A stretch of 47,777 bases of DNA. Source: JAOAFZ01 sp964407325. GTDB lineage: Bacteria; Patescibacteriota; Microgenomatia; UBA1406; GWC2-37-13. A program made the translations under genes and the position numbers. Each line of letters opens with the position of its first letter. The stretch's first letter is position 1. Location: the NCBI GenBank assembly GCA_964407325.1, contig CAYOVA010000008.1, forward strand, positions 1-47,777, written 5' to 3'. Shown here in pieces: positions 1-7,460 of this stretch. Under the pieces are notes generated by a model, which was not told where the DNA came from, made no database searches, and worked only from the letters and a program-made list of their open reading frames with translations.

Positions 1-1336
1 TATACCCTGGTGCACATGGTCTGTCGGCACCACAATTTGGTTGAGGCATACAAATGTTTTCAGGGGTCTGGCACGTGTATCCATTTGAGCAGGTATTTGT
101 TGTACTACAGCTCCCCGGGAAGCATACTCCCTGACGACAGTTATAGCCGCCGGGACAATTGTGTTGGCCGTCGCAGAATATAGGCAAACACTTTCCGCTA
201 GTGCATGTAAAACCCGACTCACATTGTGCAGATGTATTACATGATCCGCCCGAAGGAATCTTTGTAGGCCCACTTGGTGTTATTTGAACTGTAACTATTG
301 GTGACGGTGTCACGGTAATTGTCCCCGGGTTTGGAGAGGGTGTGGCGGTAGTCGAATTAGGAACGCACATATTCGCAGGGCTGCATACTCCGCTCTCACA
401 CTGGCTGTTGGAACTACATGGTGTATTTAATCCGCATTTTCCGTTTGTTTCGCAGCCGTTAGCCCAATTGTTATCGCAATTGTTAAAGCCTTCATTACAT
501 GCACACTGACCTTGTGCGCTACATGATGAGCTTGCAGGACATTGATTCGATTGTCCGGGTGTGCAAACAGGTGGTGGCGTAATAGTAATACCAGGTGTTG
601 GTGCTACAGGTGTTACAGTTACGGTTGGCCCTGATGGTGTGATAGAAGGAGTAATTATAGTTGGGGCTTGGGAAATCGGAGTGGCCGAAGGTCCTTCACC
701 AATATCAACACGGGTGCTTACATTTGATCCGGTACCAACAGTAAAGGTTGTAGGGATATTATCTCCCCCAGGGCCAACAACTTCGAGAGAAGGCTGATCG
801 ACGCTAAAGTTAACTCGGCCATTTGCTGTTCCTTTAAACGTAACCTTTACTACTACCTTATCTGATAATTGAGCATCCTGCTTTTTCGAGGTAAGGACTG
901 CCCGAACAGCACTGGTGTTAGCGGCTGGCTGCTCTAAGACAATCTCATCAAAGTAGGTTACTGTGGCACCGACTGCCGTACTGGTTATTTTTGTAGGAAC
1001 ATAAGCAACTGCTGCATTTCCCTCAGGTGCTACATTCAATTTAAAATCAAGTTGCGAAATTTTCTTCGCATTCGCACCGGAAAACAGAATATTTACGGTA
1101 AACTCTTCATTCAATGCTACTTGTGGCTTTGAGGCTCCCGCAGTGACTACAACATTTTCTGTTGCTGCCCGTGTTCCGCCAATGTACTGGTAAATAAAGT
1201 TATAAATTACCCCCAATGAGATCGCAGCTACTGCCGAGAAAATAAACATTCTCCATAACGTAGATCCAGGCTTAAACTGGGCTTTAACATGCTCTTTTTT
1301 TAAAGACTCCTTAATGAATGAACGCCAGTTTTTCAT
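1..1336 (-). CDS. Membrane-anchored surface protein with cohesin-like domain and Cys-rich repeats, C-terminus cut off
   Basis: Start is fixed by ATG at 1336 (MKNWRSFIKESLKKEH...). The reading frame stays open to the window edge, so the C-terminus is missing. In order it shows a charged N-terminus, one membrane segment (about residues 28-46), and a roughly 130-residue beta-rich domain with hydrophobic alternation resembling a cohesin or Big-like fold. A Thr/Pro linker follows, then Cys-rich repeats with regular C-x5-C spacing broken by a second TP-rich linker. The topology implies the bulk lies outside the cell. It follows the dockerin-containing gene in the same orientation with a 52-bp gap. 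A -10-like box (TACAAT on the minus strand, 1349-1354) gives it its own promoter with about a 5-nt leader. The cohesin assignment is by eye and moderately sure; the function is unknown, with adhesion or scaffold the natural guess. Confidence 0.72.
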   Translation of the reverse strand, partial: MKNWRSFIKESLKKEHVKAQFKPGSTLWRMFIFSAVAAISLGVIYNFIYQYIGGTRAATENVVVTAGASKPQVALNEEFTVNILFSGANAKKISQLDFKLNVAPEGNAAVAYVPTKITSTAVGATVTYFDEIVLEQPAANTSAVRAVLTSKKQDAQLSDKVVVKVTFKGTANGRVNFSVDQPSLEVVGPGGDNIPTTFTVGTGSNVSTRVDIGEGPSATPISQAPTIITPSITPSGPTVTVTPVAPTPGITITPPPVCTPGQSNQCPASSSCSAQGQCACNEGFNNCDNNWANGCETNGKCGLNTPCSSNSQCESGVCSPANMCVPNSTTATPSPNPGTITVTPSPIVTVQITPSGPTKIPSGGSCNTSAQCESGFTCTSGKCLPIFCDGQHNCPGGYNCRQGVCFPGSCSTTNTCSNGYTCQTPENICMPQPNCGADRPCAPGY

Positions 1337-1388
1337 AGTGATTTAATTATTGTAGTGATAATTTTGTGTTTGCACAAGTGAAATTCTA

Positions 1389-3452
1389 TTACTGTTTAAA
1401 AATGACAACTTGCTTTGTCTGGGAATCGACAACAAAGATATTCTGAAACCCGTTTGCCGGATTTGTAGGCCCGCCTAATGCAATATCTGCAGGATTCCCT
1501 ATACTTCCATTCCCCGATGCAGGACTGCTATACGACCAAATAAAGTTGCCATTTGCATCATATTTCCAGATTTTGCGGGAAGTGGTATCGGATACATAGA
1601 TATATGCGAATGAATCCATTTCTACAAACGAATTCCGCTGGAACTGTCCGTTGTTAAACATTTTGATATAAGTTCCATTCGACTGATACAGTTTTACTCT
1701 TGGACCGATACCATCATCTTCCATAACCGCTACCCGTCCGGCACTTGCACTTACAGCAGAGGGCGAAACAAGCTTTTGCTCGACTCCTGCTGTTGCCCCT
1801 ATCATGCTCCAGGCACCTGTCGAAGAAAGACGATGTACAACTGCACGATTTGAATCGACTATATAGAGGTCTCCATTGGACTTATCATAGTCAATACCTT
1901 GCGCGCTATTGATTGTATTGGGTGAAGCTAACGTTTGAATAAAGGTACCAGACGAATTAAACAACTGAACCTTATTTGGTGCAGACAAATCAGATACAGC
2001 GATATTATTGTTTAATGGATTTACCGCTACATCAAAAGGATACTGGAACTGCCCGTTACCGGTACCTTTTGTACCAATTGTGAGAAGTTGTTGACCGGCT
2101 GACGAAAATTTTCTTACTATCCCCGCGGTTACATCGGTAACATAAATATTCCCTGAAGTATCAACATCGATACCTACCCCACTTCCTGTTGTCGTAAAAG
2201 ATGACAAAAATGTCGGTCCGGCAGTTGGCGTGGGCGCTCGTGAAGGGGTTGGTGTTCTGCTGGGTGTTACAGAAGCCACCGGTGTAGGCGTTTTTGTTAC
2301 TGTAGGTGTTATAACGACAGCTGTAGGAACAGTACCCGTTACGGAAACCTGAGGGATGGTGATGGTGCTCGCAACAATAGTTGGGGCAGGTCCATAAAAG
2401 CTCATTCTCCAGATTTCTGCGTCAGTGACGCTTACTTTGCCATCGTTGTTAAAGTCCGCTTTATGGTACGGAAGTTTGTTGGGGTAATCCAGTCCCAGGA
2501 AAAACTTTGACCAGATGGTATAGTCTTCACTCTGGAAAGCTCCATTACAATCTGCATCACCACGTGGCTGTAAAACACAGTTTGGCGGGGCGATCGAAAT
2601 AGTGTTCTGCAAGTTTACTCCTGTTCGTGTATTATCTGTTTCATTTGCTTCAGCAACTTGATTTAACCGATCGATGACGATAGTGGCATTGGTAGCATTA
2701 CAGGGAATAGTTGCGCATGGAATGCTTTGCTCGACACAACTGTTTACCGGAATTGCCTGAGTATAGTTAGGAGATACACTACTTGCCCCGGTGGTGGGAT
2801 TTGTGACCGATGATGAAAAATTCTTGCCTTCCGGTATAGTAGAACCTCCCCTGTTACATAAGCGAACGATAACGGTTGAGCTTTGCTGATCGGTACGAAT
2901 AGAATCAAGTTGCAAATCCGGCAATCCACCTGCTCCCTGTGTGGGAGTTGGTGTTCGAGTTGGTGTTAATGTTGGAGTCGCAGCAGCATCAACTATCGAA
3001 AAAGGTGCAGTTTTCGCTGTGGGATTAACCCGTGTCGCTCCGTTCTCTACTGTTTGTAACCCTTTTACTTCAATATAATACCCCGTTCCTGCGGGTATTG
3101 TTGCCGGAATCGTAAAGGGAGTATCATTCCCTCCCTGGAAAAGAGAAGTACTTGTTGTGCTTGCCACAACACCGTTGCTACTGGTTTTTAAACTGATTTG
3201 CATTTGCATTGGATTGCTAATTGCAGGCCACTGTTTTTGAGCATTAAACGTAGTGCGTACCAGTATTGTCTTGCCTTTAACAGCCGGTACTGTACCACCA
3301 GTAGTATTGGGAATAATTGCCTGCACTGTAAGGGTAAACGTTCCTCCCCCGGGAGTTGGCGTGGGTGTTGGCCCTTGTGCAGATGCAGTATGTATTCCTA
3401 TGAAAAGAAAGCTGATAACAAATGTTAGTGAAGAAAAAAATATTTTTTTCAT
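1389..3452 (-). CDS. Secreted CARDB / dockerin / NHL beta-propeller protein
   Basis: 687 aa. A signal peptide ends at the ASAQ site near residue 26, followed by a PT repeat. An N-terminal beta domain (about 38-155) and a second PT linker come next, then a CARDB-like adhesion domain (about 177-285, with paired Cys). A type I dockerin-like duplication spans about 296-354: the first half begins GDADCNG and the second is ADFNNDGKVSVTD, both with calcium-loop Asp/Asn. A third PT linker precedes a C-terminal NHL-type beta-propeller (about 415-687; repeats of the form GIDVDTSGNIYVTD). No catalytic motif is visible. It is translationally coupled to the preceding gene by a TAATG overlap. It probably works outside the cell as an adhesive or scaffold protein. 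Domain calls rest on motif recognition; the dockerin and propeller are the most secure. Confidence 0.8.
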   Translation of the reverse strand: MKKIFFSSLTFVISFLFIGIHTASAQGPTPTPTPGGGTFTLTVQAIIPNTTGGTVPAVKGKTILVRTTFNAQKQWPAISNPMQMQISLKTSSNGVVASTTSTSLFQGGNDTPFTIPATIPAGTGYYIEVKGLQTVENGATRVNPTAKTAPFSIVDAAATPTLTPTRTPTPTQGAGGLPDLQLDSIRTDQQSSTVIVRLCNRGGSTIPEGKNFSSSVTNPTTGASSVSPNYTQAIPVNSCVEQSIPCATIPCNATNATIVIDRLNQVAEANETDNTRTGVNLQNTISIAPPNCVLQPRGDADCNGAFQSEDYTIWSKFFLGLDYPNKLPYHKADFNNDGKVSVTDAEIWRMSFYGPAPTIVASTITIPQVSVTGTVPTAVVITPTVTKTPTPVASVTPSRTPTPSRAPTPTAGPTFLSSFTTTGSGVGIDVDTSGNIYVTDVTAGIVRKFSSAGQQLLTIGTKGTGNGQFQYPFDVAVNPLNNNIAVSDLSAPNKVQLFNSSGTFIQTLASPNTINSAQGIDYDKSNGDLYIVDSNRAVVHRLSSTGAWSMIGATAGVEQKLVSPSAVSASAGRVAVMEDDGIGPRVKLYQSNGTYIKMFNNGQFQRNSFVEMDSFAYIYVSDTTSRKIWKYDANGNFIWSYSSPASGNGSIGNPADIALGGPTNPANGFQNIFVVDSQTKQVVIFKQ

Positions 3453-3748
3453 TATATTACCTTTAATACTCGAAAGAGTATAAAGCTGATAAAGTAAAAC
3501 AAAATAACCTGAAATACCGGCAAAAACAGTGTTAGAAACATTGTAACAAGCGCCAATACAAAAAATGCTTCGTTATGAATTGCTGGTAACAATCCTTTAG
3601 TTAATAATATTAGTATAGACAATGTCAAGAGGGTTTTGGCATCGAACCACCAAATAGGCCAATTAAATATCATGGCGCAGGCTAGAAGAAGTATTGCAAG
3701 AACAAGGAAAATTTCTTTCGTATTTATATAAAAGGGACCAAGATACAT
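3452..3748 (-). CDS. Small three-helix membrane protein
   Basis: 98 aa from ATG at 3748. This start is preferred over an upstream TTG (3763) because a TATACT -10 box (minus strand, 3755-3760) ends 6 nt before it, which fits leaderless transcription. Three hydrophobic segments fill most of the protein, with an NWPIWWFD turn after the first. No family is recognised. Its stop overlaps the start of the dockerin protein gene (TAATG), suggesting co-translation and a possible role in assembling or anchoring that surface protein. The function is unknown. Confidence 0.65.
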   Translation of the reverse strand: MYLGPFYINTKEIFLVLAILLLACAMIFNWPIWWFDAKTLLTLSILILLTKGLLPAIHNEAFFVLALVTMFLTLFLPVFQVILFYFISFILFRVLKVI

Positions 3749-3769
3749 GTATTTAGTATACAAAAAAAT

Positions 3770-4207
3770 TTAATCAACTTCCTGAATGCTATCACTGGTG
3801 GGGGCTGGTTCAAAAACTGAAGCATCAGGGGGACTTTGTCCCTTGGGAACTTCAATGGTAACTGTTGTACCATCTTTCAGTGTGATGGTGTGCTTTTCCC
3901 AGGAGATGTTGTTTAATTCGTATTCAGAAAAACCTGTGCCTTTCGTTTCGGAAGCTTTAACCCCGGGTGCAGTATAGTCAGCAAATTCTTGAAGCTGGCT
4001 TTCCGTAATAACCGTATCCTTTTTTTGCAACAGATCTTTGAGCTGGGTAAACCGGAAGACCATATATTCCCTCATATTTCTTCTTATTTCCGGGCGATAT
4101 GACACAAAAACTGTTCGCACAAGCATCTCGCTTAAAAGAAATGAGAGTCCAAATACAACCAAAAACATGATGAACTTGGTTATGAATAGATTTACTTTTG
4201 GTTTCAT
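3770..4207 (-). CDS. Single-pass membrane protein, unknown function
   Basis: 145 aa. A short basic N-terminus is followed by one strong membrane helix (about 9-30) and a mostly hydrophilic, acidic C-terminal part, likely outside. There is no signal-peptidase site and no recognised domain. Its ATG overlaps the stop of the upstream Cys-rich protein (ATGA, 4 nt), so the two are probably co-translated. It sits inside the surface-protein cluster between a large secreted protein and a small polytopic protein, which suggests an envelope role. I do not recognise the family. Confidence 0.6.
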   Translation of the reverse strand: MKPKVNLFITKFIMFLVVFGLSFLLSEMLVRTVFVSYRPEIRRNMREYMVFRFTQLKDLLQKKDTVITESQLQEFADYTAPGVKASETKGTGFSEYELNNISWEKHTITLKDGTTVTIEVPKGQSPPDASVFEPAPTSDSIQEVD

Positions 4208-6294
4208 TGATTAGTGGTAAGAACTTGAATAAACTGCAGTTGTGCAGGTGAAATTTCCCAGTTGGGTTCTACCGGCATTGTTTTGAGCGATCTGCGCTTA
4301 CCCTGATAGGTATACATAAAGTATGCTTCAAAACTGGTATCTGCCATCGTCTCCTGTATTTTTACATCAAGAGTGCAACTTCTAGTGATTTTGCCGAAGA
4401 GTATGTCTGCCGGGACTACTGATTTTTTACACAAAGCCGTTCTGGTGCCCCATATATTACTCGTAGTAAAGAACATTTCCATTTCTTCAGAGTTGTCATA
4501 CTGCGTAAAGTTGTCTGGGAAAGTGATACTATACTGTACTAGTAATCTTCTTGTCTGATCGCTGCACCACTTTTTAATATCATTCCCGTAAGGATTACAC
4601 GTGGGACAGATATCAAGTTTGTTTTGCTGGGAGTTACAATCGCTCATTCCTTTGTAGTATTCTTTTCGACACGTTGCACAATTGGGTGTTTGTCGTACGG
4701 CGTATGCAATCGTATAGTTTTGCCTTTCATCACAGTGAGCGACAAAAGTACATGTTTGTCCCTGGGGCCCCGTTGCCGAAGTGGGTACTAGTGTTGGCGA
4801 GGGCTGATTCGGTCCTTGGGGTTCGCGCGTGGGTGAAGCAGTTGGCAGGGTGATGTTGGTCGGTGCCGGTGTACGAGAAGGAGCCGTTGTTGCTGAGGGT
4901 ACCCGGGTGCCAGAGGCTGGCGGCGTACTTGAGGGAGTTATAGTGCGAGAAGGAGCCGTTGTGATGGTTAGATTAACAGGACAGCGAAAACATCGCTTGC
5001 CCGTATTACTGGTACTGGATTCGCAGCGGCCCTCGCATTCCGCAACACAAATGTCTTGGTCTGCGTACGGGTATCCCGTTGCACAACGTGGTGTAAGAGT
5101 CGGTACGGAAGCACGGGTTGGGCTACTCTCGGGTTCTTCGTCAGGGAAAGGTTCCTCGGCTTGAGAAGGATCCTGCGGTTCTGATGGTTCCTCGGCTTGA
5201 GGAGATTCCTGTGGTTGTGATGGTTCCTGTCGTTCTGATCGCTCCTGTCGAGGAGTAGGTTCCTCATCAGGCGGAGGTTCTTGATCCCCGGGCGGATTAT
5301 CTTGATCTTCTGACCTTGTTGGTGCTGGTGTACGTGTAGGCGAAGTTACATTCCGGGAAACACACCTCCAGCAACCGTCACTCACAACCTGGCAGCGCTT
5401 ATCAGGCTGAGTACACGTAGAAGCACACTGCGAACCAATCATGAGATTACGAGCAGCGCACTTTTGAGTTTGAGACTGGGACTGCGTTGGTTCAGCACTT
5501 CGTTGTGTAGGTTCGACTGCTGTTGTCGGTTGCCCAGGAGAACCGCTTGGTTGTTGATTGGGTTGTGGAGCCACAGTCGGTGTTTTTCCCTCTACCCTAC
5601 AACACCCCCTTGCATTATCCGTTTTATAATAATCACCACAGGATTTGTTCCAGTACACGCGAATACAATTGGGTGCAGGCTCACCATTAATACCGGGACG
5701 GTTGCGTTCGCAGTACCAGCCCTTTGTTGCCCCTGCTTTACACTGATTAGGACTTTGTTCATCGGAAAGCGGGACACCGTCAACACTTTCATCCCCATTT
5801 CCCCCTGAAGGAGGACGCTGTTGGGGCTGTTCCTTTTTTGGGCCTTCCTGTTGAGGAGCGTTATCAACAAGACAAGGAGAGGTATTTCCACTGCAAAAGT
5901 CAAAACTGCATGCAATAGGCACTCGCTTACCTCCATTATCTAAACATTCATCTCCGTTCTTATCAGGTTTTTTTGCACACCAGTCGCTGCAGGTTTCTCC
6001 AGTCTGAGCTGCTGTTCCTACAACACACGGAGCTGTGTCTTTAACTCCACACCCATCATATGTACACATTTGTGTTACAAATTTCCCTTGAGCATCTGCG
6101 CACTGTTCCTTTGTTGCACACCAGTCGCTGCATTGTTTTCCATTCCTTGTTTGTGCTTCTGACTGCTGGATTATAGGCTTATTATTGTTTTGTGTAACAG
6201 AAGATATAGCAAGAGTCACTACGCTTAATAATACAAATGCAGTAACCGCAACAGCAGTTACAATTTCTCCTTTTTGACTGGAAACAAAATGCAT
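4204..6294 (-). CDS. Large Cys-rich, Pro/Thr/Glu-rich surface protein
   Basis: 696 aa. The N-terminus has a single hydrophobic anchor (about 12-35) with no clear cleavage site, so it is probably tethered. Two tandem Cys-rich repeats of about 50 aa follow (each starting CSDWCA). Next come a Gln/Pro spacer, two further Cys modules ending in CWRCV and CFRCPV, a repetitive Glu/Pro/Gln stretch, several TP-rich linkers, and a C-terminal beta-type domain with paired Cys (about 530-690). No catalytic residues were recognised. The -10 box TACAAT (plus-strand 6303-6308) ends 8 nt before the ATG, making this the first gene of the surface cluster. Many disulfides imply an oxidising, extracellular location. 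The function is unknown; attachment to a host cell or matrix is a guess. Confidence 0.7.
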   Translation of the reverse strand: MHFVSSQKGEIVTAVAVTAFVLLSVVTLAISSVTQNNNKPIIQQSEAQTRNGKQCSDWCATKEQCADAQGKFVTQMCTYDGCGVKDTAPCVVGTAAQTGETCSDWCAKKPDKNGDECLDNGGKRVPIACSFDFCSGNTSPCLVDNAPQQEGPKKEQPQQRPPSGGNGDESVDGVPLSDEQSPNQCKAGATKGWYCERNRPGINGEPAPNCIRVYWNKSCGDYYKTDNARGCCRVEGKTPTVAPQPNQQPSGSPGQPTTAVEPTQRSAEPTQSQSQTQKCAARNLMIGSQCASTCTQPDKRCQVVSDGCWRCVSRNVTSPTRTPAPTRSEDQDNPPGDQEPPPDEEPTPRQERSERQEPSQPQESPQAEEPSEPQDPSQAEEPFPDEEPESSPTRASVPTLTPRCATGYPYADQDICVAECEGRCESSTSNTGKRCFRCPVNLTITTAPSRTITPSSTPPASGTRVPSATTAPSRTPAPTNITLPTASPTREPQGPNQPSPTLVPTSATGPQGQTCTFVAHCDERQNYTIAYAVRQTPNCATCRKEYYKGMSDCNSQQNKLDICPTCNPYGNDIKKWCSDQTRRLLVQYSITFPDNFTQYDNSEEMEMFFTTSNIWGTRTALCKKSVVPADILFGKITRSCTLDVKIQETMADTSFEAYFMYTYQGKRRSLKTMPVEPNWEISPAQLQFIQVLTTNQ

Positions 6295-6302
6295 GATTCC
6301 TC

Positions 6303-6346
6303 ATTGTAATGCACCTATTGCAATTCCTGCAAGTATCTTTTATACT
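6303..6346. promoter_or_regulatory. Divergent promoters sharing an inverted repeat
   Basis: The plus-strand promoter is TTGCAA (6318-6323), 17 nt, TATACT (6341-6346), with the regulator ATG 7 nt later. The minus-strand promoter is TTGCAG (plus 6327-6332), 18 nt, TACAAT (plus 6303-6308), with the surface-protein ATG 8 nt later. The two -35 boxes coincide with the arms of an inverted repeat TTGCA-N5-TGCAA (6318-6332). One regulator bound there could close both promoters; the adjacent HTH protein is the obvious candidate. Confidence 0.55.
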
Positions 6347-6353
6347 ACGAACC

Positions 6354-6590
6354 ATGCCGAAGATGAGCAAACCGGAACAAACACTTTCACTTGATAACTT
6401 ACCGGATCTACTAACTATCAGCGAAGTAGCTCAACTACTACGAGTTTCTCCCTTAACGATAAAAAGATGGGGGAAAAAAGGAAAACTACCGGCTATTCGT
6501 ATTAACTCCCGTGGCGACCGCCGCTACAAAAAAGACGTAGTCCTCCGCCTACTCGGTGTAGAAGAAGAAACTGAAATACTGGCTGCATAA
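6354..6590 (+). CDS. Helix-turn-helix (excisionase/MerR-like, HTH_17) DNA-binding protein
   Basis: 78 aa. The central segment LLTISEVAQLLRVSPLTIKR followed by WGKKGKLPAIRI is the classic HTH_17 pattern: helix-turn-helix, a wing, then a basic RRYKKDVV helix. It should bind DNA as a small repressor or accessory factor. ATG 6354 is preferred because it lies 7 nt after the TATACT box; the first in-frame ATG (6309) lies upstream of the promoter, and ATG 6363 is also possible. It diverges from the surface-protein cluster over a shared inverted repeat and may regulate both directions. No integrase or phage gene is nearby, so an excisionase role is unlikely. Confidence 0.8.
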   Translation: MPKMSKPEQTLSLDNLPDLLTISEVAQLLRVSPLTIKRWGKKGKLPAIRINSRGDRRYKKDVVLRLLGVEEETEILAA

Positions 6591-6649
6591 AACATTTTTT
6601 TGTGGACTTACTCTCTCGCGCAGCTCTAAATGATATGGTAGCATAAAGA

Positions 6650-7321
6650 ATGATCCTCTTTCTTTTTATCGTTTTTCTCGGAGCCCAGTATTTCGCTACC
6701 CGCCATTCAACCCAGGTATTATATAGTACCTTATCCCGCATACTTCCCCACCCCTTGCCATTTATAGTAATCGCTATTCTGTTTTTCCCGGGAACCCTTA
6801 TTCATGAACTTGCACATTTTTTTGCGGCTATTGTATTAATGTTACAGGTACGTGGGCTACATTTGTTTCCCTCGTGGACACATAACCATTTAGAACTCGG
6901 CCATGTCTCGTATGTAAAAGCAGATTTCTTCCGGGGATTTCTAGTGGGGATCGCTCCCTTACCCGTTAGTTTATTGAGCTTGTGGGTTGCTTATGAATGG
7001 CTTGTTGTTCGAGGCGGGGCAAGTTGGCAGTGGATACTGTTCTTTTATATTACCTTTACCATAACTTCATCGATGTTTGCCTCACCTTCTGATTTGACTG
7101 ATGGAGCCGCATTCCTGGTGTTTTTGGTAGTGGTGGGAATAGTAATGTATTTTTTCTCGTTAGATATACGGCCGGTGTTGGAGTACCTGGTAAACGGCCA
7201 GGGAGTTCTCGGTCCGTTCTTTACCGTGATGACGCTGTTTTTGGGATTCTCACTCGCGATCCATTTGGCGATCATCCTGTTGCTGCGCTTCGTGGTCTTG
7301 CGATTCTTCCTGAGAAGGTGA
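6650..7321 (+). CDS. Polytopic membrane protein with HExxH motif (putative M50-like protease)
   Basis: 223 aa with about six hydrophobic segments. The second segment carries HELAH (residues 52-56), the HExxH zinc signature embedded in a membrane helix as in site-2-type intramembrane proteases. A later segment has SPSDLTDG (about 146-153), a possible third-ligand Asp region. It is shorter than typical M50 proteases and no PDZ domain is present. Its 3' end overlaps the convergent 65-aa ORF by about 70 nt. It could shed or process membrane-anchored neighbours, but no substrate is shown. The motif is clear; protease activity is inferred. Confidence 0.6.
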   Translation: MILFLFIVFLGAQYFATRHSTQVLYSTLSRILPHPLPFIVIAILFFPGTLIHELAHFFAAIVLMLQVRGLHLFPSWTHNHLELGHVSYVKADFFRGFLVGIAPLPVSLLSLWVAYEWLVVRGGASWQWILFFYITFTITSSMFASPSDLTDGAAFLVFLVVVGIVMYFFSLDIRPVLEYLVNGQGVLGPFFTVMTLFLGFSLAIHLAIILLLRFVVLRFFLRR

Positions 7322-7447
7322 AATGCGCTCTGCGCCATTTTCTTCCTGCACAACCGGTAGTGCCCGTTCGTGTTCTTCCGGTGTCATTGTGTCTGCGGGA
7401 AGTTCAGGAGTTTGTAATGGATCCGGAAGGTTGTTTTGGTCTTGCAT
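7250..7447 (-). CDS. Small acidic Gln/Glu-rich protein
   Basis: 65 aa from ATG 7447, beginning 13 nt after the stop of the giant phosphatase gene on the same strand. It is almost entirely hydrophilic (Glu, Gln, Asp, Pro), with no membrane segment or known domain, so it is probably disordered. It overlaps the end of the convergent membrane-protein gene. A TATAAA-like sequence in the gap could be a weak own promoter. Position and composition fit the operon, but a short low-complexity ORF could be spurious. Confidence 0.4.
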   Translation of the reverse strand: MQDQNNLPDPLQTPELPADTMTPEEHERALPVVQEENGAERISPSQEESQDHEAQQQDDRQMDRE

Positions 7448-7460
7448 GGGTAGTGTGAAT

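Noticed and set aside
4829..5164. 111-aa plus-strand ORF antisense to the Cys-rich surface protein
   Set aside because: It is a shadow of Pro/Thr-rich coding sequence; the composition (Val/Gly/Glu) mirrors that linker and no promoter is visible.
2200..5340. Short repeated GTTGGTGTT/GGTGTAGG-type units suggesting a repeat array or CRISPR
   Set aside because: They are the reverse complement of Thr/Pro linker codons inside surface proteins, without spacers of constant length. No CRISPR array is present in the window.
6354..6590. HTH protein as a phage excisionase
   Set aside because: The fold fits, but there is no integrase, attachment-site repeat or phage gene nearby; a local regulator role is simpler.
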